This document shows, piece by piece, positions 53,945 through 61,880 of a stretch of 64,000 nt of DNA. The DNA is from QZLE01 sp033852075 (GTDB lineage: Bacteria > Pseudomonadota > Gammaproteobacteria > QZLD01), in the NCBI GenBank assembly GCA_033852075.1, contig JAWSVC010000023.1:1-64000 (forward strand), read 5' to 3'. A program made the position numbers and the translations under genes. Position 1 is the stretch's first letter; the number at the start of each line of letters is the position of its first letter. The notes below the pieces were generated by a model that made no database searches, was not told the origin of the DNA, and was given only the letters and a program-made list of their open reading frames with translations.

Positions 53945-53974
53945 ATGTATGCATACCGACCGGGATGCATACAT
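53945..53974. terminator. Hairpin downstream of nadE
   Basis: A 10-bp stem ATGTATGCAT / ATGCATACAT with a 10-base loop and a T run on the plus side. It lies 32 bases past the nadE stop, in the expected place for its terminator, although the T run favours plus-strand reading. Confidence 0.6.
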
Positions 53975-54005
53975 ATTTTTTAGGTGCATTTAATAAAAAT
54001 ACCCA

Positions 54006-55685
54006 TTAAATAACAGTATTTTTAACTGGAGTTTTTTGTACGATAGGTAAACGTCTACCAATTCCAAAAGATTTACGATGTACGCGAACGATAGGCGGAG
54101 CCTGACGGCGTTTGTATTCAGCAAGATCAACCATTCTCATTATTCTTTCAACTTCATCAAATCCTGCTTGTTCAATTATCTTACGCTCTTTTAATATCTC
54201 ATCATCTGTAAGCATTTCTTGTTCAATGTAAAGTTTTAAAATTGCATCTAATACTGGATAAGGAGGCAATGAATCAGTATCTTTTTGCCCCTCTGAAAGT
54301 TCTGCTGATGGTTCCTTGTCTATGATTGCTTGTGGGATAATTTCTTTGTCATGAAGCTCATTTATATATTCTGACAAAGAATAAACCTCCATTTTATAAA
54401 GGTCACCAATAAGATTTAAACCACCATTCATATCCCCGTAGAGAGTTGCATAACCAACAGACATCTCACTTTTATTACCTGTTGATAAAAGCATTGAGCC
54501 AAAATGGTTAGAATATTCCATAAGTATCTGCCCACGGATTCTAGCTTGCATGTTTTCTTTAGTAAGCTTAGATGGTTCTGTAGCGAATGATTTAGTAAAT
54601 CTTTCAACTGCTAAATCAAAAGCATCCTTAATTGGAACTTCAAATAGCTGTACGCCAAGATTATTACAAAGCTGTACCGAATCATTTACACTACCGCTTG
54701 AAGAAAAATGGCTGGGCATAGTTATAGCCTTAACATTATCAGCCCCTAAAGCCATAGTTGCTAAGGCCAAAGTTAATGCACTATCTATTCCTCCAGACGA
54801 GCCAATAATTACCGATTTAAATCCGCATTTTGTAGTGTAATCACGCAATCCCGTAATGATTTGATTATAAAAAAGTTCTTTTGAGGATGTTATTGATAAG
54901 GTCGTATTAGAATCAGAGTTTATTTCTCCATCAATAAATTCAGCAATACCTGTTTCTTCACTAAATGCATTGCATAGTTGGACATACTTACCATCACTGT
55001 TTAAAGCAAAGCTATTACCATCAAATACAAGTTCATCATTACCACCAACTTGGTTTACATATACTAACGGTTTCTTATATTTAATAGCTTTTGATTTTAA
55101 TAAGGAAATACGCTCCTGTTGTTTTTGAATATCTGAAGGTGATGCGTTAATAGTTATTAGGATATTTGCTCCATTATTAATCAATTCCTCAATCGGCAAT
55201 TTTTCATAATCAGGATCTGATTCGGTATTCCATGCATCTTCACAAATTAAAAAGCCGATCTTAATGCCATTTTTTTCATAAATACCAGATAAGTTTCCTG
55301 GCTCAAAATGGCGCATCTCATCAAAAACATTGTATGTGGGAAGAAGTTTTTTATGATATTTAAAGACAATTTTACCATTTTCAATAACACATAATGCATT
55401 ATGAAATGGTTTACCAATACCATTATTTATATCAATAAAACCTATAACAACAGCAGCGCCTATTTGTTTTGTTGCATGAACTATTTTATCAATACTTTTA
55501 TTTTGCTGCTCTATAAATCCTTTTCGCTCAATAAGATCCATAGGGTAATAGCCAGTAACGGCAAGCTCGGAAAAGACTATCAAATCAGCAGCATTGCCGT
55601 GATTTGCAATTACATCTATTATCTTTGCTGTATTTCCAGGAAAATCTCCAACAATAAAATTACATTGAGCAGCTACTATTTTCAT
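54006..55685 (-). CDS. nadE: Glutamine-dependent NAD+ synthetase NadE
   Basis: NadE amidates deamido-NAD with ATP. The 559-aa product has a glutaminase (CN-hydrolase) N-terminal domain (catalytic Glu in VFSELAVTGYYP, Lys in FKYHKKLLP, Cys in FLICEDAWN). A C-terminal synthetase domain follows (IIGSSGGIDSALTLALA P-loop; LLSTGNKSEMSVGYATLYGD). The two-domain form, about 540 aa, uses glutamine. It completes the NAD pathway started by nadB at 47853. Confidence 0.96.
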   Translation of the reverse strand: MKIVAAQCNFIVGDFPGNTAKIIDVIANHGNAADLIVFSELAVTGYYPMDLIERKGFIEQQNKSIDKIVHATKQIGAAVVIGFIDINNGIGKPFHNALCVIENGKIVFKYHKKLLPTYNVFDEMRHFEPGNLSGIYEKNGIKIGFLICEDAWNTESDPDYEKLPIEELINNGANILITINASPSDIQKQQERISLLKSKAIKYKKPLVYVNQVGGNDELVFDGNSFALNSDGKYVQLCNAFSEETGIAEFIDGEINSDSNTTLSITSSKELFYNQIITGLRDYTTKCGFKSVIIGSSGGIDSALTLALATMALGADNVKAITMPSHFSSSGSVNDSVQLCNNLGVQLFEVPIKDAFDLAVERFTKSFATEPSKLTKENMQARIRGQILMEYSNHFGSMLLSTGNKSEMSVGYATLYGDMNGGLNLIGDLYKMEVYSLSEYINELHDKEIIPQAIIDKEPSAELSEGQKDTDSLPPYPVLDAILKLYIEQEMLTDDEILKERKIIEQAGFDEVERIMRMVDLAEYKRRQAPPIVRVHRKSFGIGRRLPIVQKTPVKNTVI

Positions 55686-55959
55686 ATCAACACCATTTTT
55701 AAAAACTTATGCAATTATAATGTATGGCTCATGCCAACAAAACAGTTTTGTAACAACAAACTAGTTTGCGAACATCATAATTACTTTATGAAATATCTAG
55801 ATTAGATATAATAAATAATCTGTATATTTTCATAAATATATAGAATGGACTTGCCTATTGATTGAGTACTTAAGTAAATCGAATGGCATTTTTAACGTAT
55901 TTGTGAAATAGACAGGCTAGGCCTTTTTAAATTACTGAACTAAAATTATTAATAAAGAG

Positions 55960-56280
55960 ATGAGTAAAGATAACGATTTAGAAAGAGAAGAGGGTGTCGC
56001 GGTCCAAGCGGCCAAGCCAAAACTTGGTCAACCCAGACGCTATAAAGTTGTTCTTTTGAATGATGATTATACGCCTATGGATTTTGTGGTACATGTTCTT
56101 GAATATTTCTTCCGTATGGATAGACCGCAGGCAACACAGGTAATGCTGCAGGTTCATACTCAAGGTAAAGGTATCTGTGGAATATATCCAAAAGATATAG
56201 CAGAAACTAAAGAAGAACAGGTAAACAGATATTCAAGGGCCGAACAACACCCTCTAATGTGTGTAATAGAAGAAGTGTGA
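55960..56280 (+). CDS. clpS: ATP-dependent Clp protease adaptor ClpS
   Basis: ClpS delivers N-degron substrates to ClpAP. The 106-aa product has the family core: RRYKVVLLNDDYTPMDFVVH with the NDDYT hydrophobic-pocket motif, and VLEYFF before VMLQVHTQGKGICGIYP. It sits upstream of clpA in the usual order (89-base gap). Confidence 0.96.
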   Translation: MSKDNDLEREEGVAVQAAKPKLGQPRRYKVVLLNDDYTPMDFVVHVLEYFFRMDRPQATQVMLQVHTQGKGICGIYPKDIAETKEEQVNRYSRAEQHPLMCVIEEV

Positions 56281-56368
56281 ATCTTTATCTATCATCGATA
56301 AAATTGTTGTGTTCATCGTGTCTAATATTTGCTGTTAGAACACGTTAAATAAAAGAGGTGGCCTTCAA

Positions 56369-58645
56369 ATGCTAGGCAAAGAACTAGAATTTACCCTTAA
56401 TATGGCTTTTAAAGAAGCTCGTGAAAAAAACCATGAATTCCTGACCGTCGAACATATGTTGTTGGCATTATTAGATAACATGTCAGCACTTAATGTTTTA
56501 CGCGCTTGTGGCGCTGATCTGTTGATTTTAAGAAATGAGCTTGAACAATATATCGCAGAAACCACCCCTTTACTTTCTGACCAAGATACCAGAGAAACCC
56601 AGCCTACGCTTGGATTTCAACGTGTACTTCAAAGAGCTATTTTTCATGTTCAATCCTCTGGCAGTGATGAGGTTACCGGCGCTAATGTGTTGGTAGCGAT
56701 TTTCAGCGAACAAGAATCCCAAGCCGTTTACTTATTGCATACGCAAGATATTTCCAGGCTTGATGTCGTTAATTATATTTCACATGGTATTGCCAAGGTT
56801 GATGGATACGAATCTATTGAGTCTCAGAAAACCAAACCTGAGCAAGAAGTATCAGAGGATCAAGAACCTAAAGAAAAAAGTCCTCTTGAGCTTTATGCCA
56901 CTAACCTTAATAGCAGAGCAGAGCAAGGTAAAATTGATCCATTAGTTGGTCGTGATAAAGAAATTGAACGATCAATTCAAATACTTTCGCGAAGACGTAA
57001 GAACAATCCTTTGCTTGTAGGCGAAGCAGGAGTTGGCAAAACCGCTATTGCAGAAGGGCTTGCTAAAAGGATAGTTGAAAAGGATGTTCCTGAAACAATT
57101 GCAGATGAAACTATTTACTCTCTGGATCTTGGAGCATTAGTTGCCGGAACTAAATATCGTGGTGATTTTGAAAAACGCTTCAAGTCATTACTTGCTGCTT
57201 TAAATGATAAGGAAAATGTAGTTTTATTTATTGATGAAATTCATACCATTATTGGTGCTGGATCAGCATCAGGTGGGGTTATGGATGCCTCAAATCTAAT
57301 TAAACCAGCCTTAGCAAATGGTGAACTAAAATGCATGGGTTCAACTACTTATAATGAATATCGTGGAATATTTGAGAAGGATAGGGCGTTGGCTCGGCGT
57401 TTCCAAAAAATCGATGTGCTTGAGCCGTCAATCAATGAGACTTATGAAATTCTTAAAGGTCTTAAATCTAAATATGAAGATTACCACAATGTTAAGTACT
57501 CTTCCAAAGGACTCAAATGCGCAGCTGAACTCTCCGCACGCTATATTAATGAACGTTATCTTCCAGATAAAGCTATCGATGTAATGGATGAGGCTGGTGC
57601 TAATCTCAAAATATATGGCCCTGATAAGCGTAAAAAGACAGTAGGGGTAAAAGAGATTGAAGAGGTTGTCGCGCGTATAGCTAGAGTGCCTATGAAGAGT
57701 GTTTCTTCAAATGATAAGCAAGTGCTTAAGAATTTAGAGCGTAATCTTAAAATGGTTATTTTTGGTCAAGATCCAGCTCTTGAAAGTGTTTGTTCTGCAA
57801 TTAAAACATCAAGAGCAGGATTGGGTAATCTTGAAAAACCAATTGGCTCATTTCTTTTTGCAGGTCCTACCGGAGTTGGAAAGACAGAGGTGGCAAAGCA
57901 ATTAGCAAAAACTCTTGGCGTCGAATTTTTACGTTTCGATATGTCTGAATACATGGAAAAGCACACAGTATCGCGCTTAATTGGCGCTCCTCCTGGTTAC
58001 GTTGGTTTTGATCAAAATGGACTATTAACCGAGTCAGTACTTAATCACCCGCACTCTATTGTATTACTTGATGAAATTGAAAAGGCTAACCCGGAAATCT
58101 TTAACATTTTGTTACAAGTTATGGATCATGGAACTTTAACTGATAATAACGGCCGTAAAATTGATTTTAAGAATGTAATTCTAATCATGACAACAAATGC
58201 TGGTGCTTATGAGTTAGATAAGACATCAATTGGTTTTGCTGTTCAGGATAATTCAACCGATGGAATGTTGGCAATTAATCGCATGTTCTCACCAGAATTT
58301 AGAAATAGAATAGACTCAATAGTGCAATTTAAACAACTTGATGCCGCAACTATAGATCAGGTAGTAGATAAGTTTATTTGTGAATTAGAATCACAACTAC
58401 ATGATAAATCTGTAACCATTGACGTAAGTGAAGAAGCCAGAGAATGGATTGGTAAACACGGATATGACCCTAAAATGGGAGCTCGGCCTATGAGTAGAGT
58501 TATTCAGGATAATCTAAGAAAACCATTATCAGAAGAACTATTATTTGGCCGATTAACTAAAGGTGGTAGTGTGTTTGTGGTTGTTAATGATGATAAAATT
58601 GAATTTGAGATAAAAGAGACTGTTTCAAAAGAATTAGTACATTAA
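56369..58645 (+). CDS. clpA: ATP-dependent Clp protease ATP-binding subunit ClpA
   Basis: ClpA is the unfoldase partner of ClpP. The product is 758 aa: N-domain (~1-150, EFLTVEHMLLALL), AAA-1 with Walker A VGEAGVGKTAIAEGLA, then AAA-2 with GPTGVGKTEVAKQLA, Walker B VLLDEIEKANP and the IGAPPGYVGFD loop. No middle coiled coil as in ClpB. GAGGTGG precedes the ATG. clpP is not in the window. Confidence 0.97.
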   Translation: MLGKELEFTLNMAFKEAREKNHEFLTVEHMLLALLDNMSALNVLRACGADLLILRNELEQYIAETTPLLSDQDTRETQPTLGFQRVLQRAIFHVQSSGSDEVTGANVLVAIFSEQESQAVYLLHTQDISRLDVVNYISHGIAKVDGYESIESQKTKPEQEVSEDQEPKEKSPLELYATNLNSRAEQGKIDPLVGRDKEIERSIQILSRRRKNNPLLVGEAGVGKTAIAEGLAKRIVEKDVPETIADETIYSLDLGALVAGTKYRGDFEKRFKSLLAALNDKENVVLFIDEIHTIIGAGSASGGVMDASNLIKPALANGELKCMGSTTYNEYRGIFEKDRALARRFQKIDVLEPSINETYEILKGLKSKYEDYHNVKYSSKGLKCAAELSARYINERYLPDKAIDVMDEAGANLKIYGPDKRKKTVGVKEIEEVVARIARVPMKSVSSNDKQVLKNLERNLKMVIFGQDPALESVCSAIKTSRAGLGNLEKPIGSFLFAGPTGVGKTEVAKQLAKTLGVEFLRFDMSEYMEKHTVSRLIGAPPGYVGFDQNGLLTESVLNHPHSIVLLDEIEKANPEIFNILLQVMDHGTLTDNNGRKIDFKNVILIMTTNAGAYELDKTSIGFAVQDNSTDGMLAINRMFSPEFRNRIDSIVQFKQLDAATIDQVVDKFICELESQLHDKSVTIDVSEEAREWIGKHGYDPKMGARPMSRVIQDNLRKPLSEELLFGRLTKGGSVFVVVNDDKIEFEIKETVSKELVH

Positions 58646-58672
58646 AAATTAATACATCACACCAATTTTTTA

Positions 58673-58709
58673 AAAAGCTGCACAGATTGCAATTTGTGCA
58701 GCTTTTTTT
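58673..58709 (+). terminator. Intrinsic terminator after clpA
   Basis: A stem AAAGCTGCACA / TGTGCAGCTTT with a ~10-base loop is followed by a T run. It lies 28 bases past the clpA stop. Confidence 0.88.
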
Positions 58710-58752
58710 ATATTGATTAATGTTCGAGATATTTAAGAAGGGCGTTGCAAAA

Positions 58753-59502
58753 TTATTTACTTTCTATTCTATACTCATAATTTCTATAGAACCCTTTAAA
58801 AACAAGGTCCTTATGAGTATTAACTATTTTTTTGCCAGATCTTTCAGCACATTCAGCTAAAACAGTATCCAAGTCTTCTTCTATAAACCCAGGAACAAAC
58901 GGCTCAAAGAAGCCAAGTATTTTTCTTGATGGCCAGAATGTATGGAAAAAGTGCGTTTTAGTACGTTCGCCATATTCAGTAATAATCAAGTGTCCACCAG
59001 GTTCGGTAACGCGGATTGCTTCGGTTAGGACATTTCTTCTAACTTCTGGTGGTAACTCATGTAATAGGAAAAATATTAAACTAGCGTCAAAGCTACTATC
59101 TTCAAATTCAAGATTTTCTGCATTCATTCTGGTTAAATTATTTGCCAGATCATTAGTTTCAGTTTGAGATAATAATTTTCTTTCTGCAGAATCTAATTGT
59201 CCTTGAGTAACATCAATTAGGTAAAATTCATTTTCTGCATTGTCTTGTTTGATTTGTTTGGCTAAATCAGGGGTAATTGACCCATAGACCGCGCTAATTT
59301 GAAGCGTTTTTTTAGGTTTAATTCTTTTGAAACGTTCCAGTGTTTTTTTTACAAGTTTTTTGTAATTTCCAAAGAGTATCATGTTTACTAATGGCTCATG
59401 ATCCCAAAACCATATTCCGAAAGGCCAAACATAAGCCCACCAATAATTGCGAGCAAGATATTCAGGGGTGCCGTCTTTATGAAATTTTTTCCAAATAGCC
59501 AT
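58753..59502 (-). CDS. rquA: Probable rhodoquinone biosynthesis methyltransferase-like protein RquA
   Basis: RquA converts ubiquinone to rhodoquinone, the low-potential quinone used in fumarate-reducing respiration. The product is ~249 aa. The N-terminal motif YLARNYWWAYVWP, the following LVNMILFGNYKKLV, and the later FFLLHELPPEVRRNVLTEA are the diagnostic RquA features I recognise. The SAM motif is atypical (LQISAVYGSITPDLA, not the E/D-x-G-x-G form). This fits RquA, which differs from UbiE there. ATG 59502 is chosen; the TTG at 59526 would add eight unsupported residues. Confidence is limited because the C-terminal third is more divergent. Confidence 0.72.
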   Translation of the reverse strand: MAIWKKFHKDGTPEYLARNYWWAYVWPFGIWFWDHEPLVNMILFGNYKKLVKKTLERFKRIKPKKTLQISAVYGSITPDLAKQIKQDNAENEFYLIDVTQGQLDSAERKLLSQTETNDLANNLTRMNAENLEFEDSSFDASLIFFLLHELPPEVRRNVLTEAIRVTEPGGHLIITEYGERTKTHFFHTFWPSRKILGFFEPFVPGFIEEDLDTVLAECAERSGKKIVNTHKDLVFKGFYRNYEYRIESK

Positions 59503-59924
59503 GAGCTTTCGTCCGTTATTAAGCAAAAAGATGGCAAATTATAAACTAAATACAGCAAACTCGTAAGTGTTTTAGATTGGACTATTTTGCAAAGAAGTCG
59601 CACATATTTGTCAGTTAAATCATAAAAAAATTAAGGTTAAACTTTAACAAGATAATATTATTTACCTATTTATCAAACAGCTACCCAATAAATAGAATGC
59701 TAATCCTATATAAGGATATATTAAACAATGCAAAGTGTGTTTTAAGTCACACTATTTATTGCTCTTAAGTACTAAATTTAAATTACCCTGAAAAATTGAT
59801 CAAAAGATCAAAAAGATTTAAAAATTATTTTCATTGTTAAACGCAAAAAGGAGTACAAGTAGATCTTGTGCTCCTTTTTGTTTATGGCAATATAATTTAA
59901 AGTTGCTGTAATCGTGTGAACACC
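59503..59924. other. Divergent intergenic region rquA / Sir2 gene containing an orphan terminator
   Basis: These 422 very AT-rich bases lie between divergent genes. The only distinct structure is the terminator-like hairpin at 59845-59884. No ORF with a ribosome binding site is seen. It should hold promoters for both genes. Confidence 0.5.
59845..59884 (+). terminator. Orphan intrinsic terminator between divergent genes
   Basis: A 15-bp stem AAAAAGGAGTACAAG / CTTGTGCTCCTTTTT (one G-U pair), a 5-base loop and a trailing T stretch. No annotated gene ends here on either strand, so it either terminates an unannotated RNA or attenuates the Sir2 gene. Confidence 0.7.
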
Positions 59925-60737
59925 ATGAACTTTAATGAAATTTTAAGCATAATAAACGAATCAGAAGCTATATTAATAGGAGCTGGAGCCGGCATGGGCG
60001 TTGATTCCGGGCTACCAGATTTCCGTGGCAACCATGGATTCTGGAAAGCTTATCCTGCAATAGAAAAGCTTGGATATTCATTTTCAGAAATGGCTAATCC
60101 GAGGTGGTTTCATGAGAATCCTAGATTGGCATGGGGATTTTATGGTCATAGATTAAATTTATATAGAGAGACTACTCCTCACGATGGTTTTTATCAATTA
60201 CTGGAACTTGCTAAAGATAAACTTGGAGGAATGTTTGTTTTTACCTCGAATGTAGATGGACAATTTCAGAAAGCAGGATATCCAGAGGATAATATTATTG
60301 AATGTCATGGTTCAATTCACCATGTTCAATGCCTTGCAGGATGTTCACCAATTAATAAAGCTGATGAACTTATGATTGATATTGACATGAACACCTTCCT
60401 TGCTGAAGAACCTTTGCCAAAATGCCCTAAATGTGGTTCATTATTGCGTCCAAACATATTGATGTTTGGGGATTGGGAGTGGGATAGTTCTCGAACAGAT
60501 AATCAAAGTCTAAATTTTGAAAACTGGCTTAAACAAAACAATAATTCAAGAATTGCAATTCTTGAATTTGGTGCAGGTAAGGCAATTCCAACCGTTCGTT
60601 ACATGTGCGAACGTATTGCAAACAGTTTAAATTCAACTCTTATCAGAATAAATCCGAGAGATTACGAAGTACCAAATGGTGGAATAGGAATTAATGTTGG
60701 CGCCTTGAAATTTGCAGATACTATTAAATCTTTATAA
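59925..60737 (+). CDS. Sir2-family NAD-dependent protein
   Basis: The product is about 270 aa. The NAD-binding Sir2 motifs are ILIGAGAGMGVDSGLPDFRG, then FTSNVDGQFQKAG, ECHGSIHHVQC with the catalytic His, CPKCGSLLRPNILMFGD, and GINVGALKFADT. The zinc Cys set is CLAGC and CPKC. Compared with classical deacetylases (GAGISAESGIPDFRG) the first motif has diverged. Either deacetylase or another NAD-consuming activity is possible. The start is the ATG at 59925; a GTG at 59916 is an alternative; neither has a clear Shine-Dalgarno. Confidence 0.88.
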   Translation: MNFNEILSIINESEAILIGAGAGMGVDSGLPDFRGNHGFWKAYPAIEKLGYSFSEMANPRWFHENPRLAWGFYGHRLNLYRETTPHDGFYQLLELAKDKLGGMFVFTSNVDGQFQKAGYPEDNIIECHGSIHHVQCLAGCSPINKADELMIDIDMNTFLAEEPLPKCPKCGSLLRPNILMFGDWEWDSSRTDNQSLNFENWLKQNNNSRIAILEFGAGKAIPTVRYMCERIANSLNSTLIRINPRDYEVPNGGIGINVGALKFADTIKSL

Positions 60738-60740
60738 AAA

Positions 60741-60774
60741 ACGCCACAAGGGAGGGAGAGTTCTCTTGTGGCGT
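60741..60774 (+). terminator. Hairpin after the Sir2 gene
   Basis: A 10-bp stem ACGCCACAAG / CTTGTGGCGT with a 14-base loop follows the Sir2 stop by three bases. There is no T run, so termination strength is uncertain. Confidence 0.65.
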
Positions 60775-60927
60775 ATGGAGCTACATAATCATTGACGTAT
60801 TTGTAAATCAAAATGTCAATATTATTAGATTACATTTAACTAATCTCTGTTACAAAGGGTTTGTAAGGTTATTGTGAATAACTTAACAATCATTAATGAC
60901 TTTTGGTCATTAAATGTGAAGCTTCTG

Positions 60928-61638
60928 TCATTTTAGAGGAGCGTTTTTAATTGGAAAGGTATACTTTGGCCAACGTATTTCTGATATATCATCTATATTG
61001 CTTAGAGTGTCAGCAAAATCTTCAGATAAAAATAAATTTCCAGAATCGGGTACAGATTTGAATTCATAATGTTTATTTTTAAGAGTGAATTTTAATAAGT
61101 AAGAGTGCAAATAGGTTCTGTCATAATTTGAACTGTTGCTTGAATATATCGGGTCACCACATATTGGTGCGCTTATGCTTTTTAAGGCAACCCTTATTTG
61201 ATGGGTTTTTCCTGTCAATAATCTAATCAGAAACAATCGTAACCCATTATTCATTGAGTAGCTAAAAAATTGCGTTACAGCAGGAGATGAAGTTGTTTTA
61301 GTAAGCTTCCAGCTACTACGTCTTGATCTAATCATATCCCCTTTAATTGTTCCCTGTTTTTTTGTGGGCTTATTGTTAGAAATGGCTAAGTAAAACTTTT
61401 CTAACTGTTTCGTATTAAATAGATTCCCAAATTCAGCTGCTGTGTCACTATTTTTTGCAAAAACCAACACCCCTGACGTAACTTTATCTAACCTGTGAAC
61501 AGGATAAAGAGAATTGGTATTCATCTGTTTTTTTAGAATAGAAAATATTCCGCCGGTATCTTCTTCATTATGAAAGCCAATATTGGGCGGTTTATCGATA
61601 ACTATAAAATCATTATTTTCAAAAATAATTGTTAGCAA
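60928..61638 (-). CDS. RluA-family RNA pseudouridine synthase
   Basis: The product is 236 aa: FIVIDKPPNIGFH, catalytic Asp in LYPVHRLDKVTSGVL, RLLTGKTHQIRVALK, and SAPICGDPIYS. The catalytic HRLD, the GK-THQIRV strand and the end DPIY are standard RluA features. The substrate RNA is not predictable. The frame begins at TTG 61638, as no ATG or GTG precedes the conserved LTIIFEN region without a stop; this start is weakly supported. Confidence 0.85.
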   Translation of the reverse strand: MLTIIFENNDFIVIDKPPNIGFHNEEDTGGIFSILKKQMNTNSLYPVHRLDKVTSGVLVFAKNSDTAAEFGNLFNTKQLEKFYLAISNNKPTKKQGTIKGDMIRSRRSSWKLTKTTSSPAVTQFFSYSMNNGLRLFLIRLLTGKTHQIRVALKSISAPICGDPIYSSNSSNYDRTYLHSYLLKFTLKNKHYEFKSVPDSGNLFLSEDFADTLSNIDDISEIRWPKYTFPIKNAPLK

Positions 61639-61880
61639 TGTGACATTGTCCGGAAATCATGAAAATTTAATCAAAACGTAACACATTTATACATGTTATG
61701 GCATTGAAATTTTAAAAATTTAGACTTAAATAATAATAGATATTAATAATTTTAGAAGTTTAATTGTTTAGTGGTTATATAACATATTGATAGTTAAAAA
61801 TATTAAAACTACAAGACAATTTTAATAATCAAGTATATTATTACATCGTTGTGTGCTTGCAAACATATATGGAGATTTTT

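Noticed and set aside
61639..61880. Promoter/operator dyad TAACACATTTATACATGTTA near 61679
   Set aside because: The dyad is imperfect and common in such AT-rich DNA; no second copy supports it.
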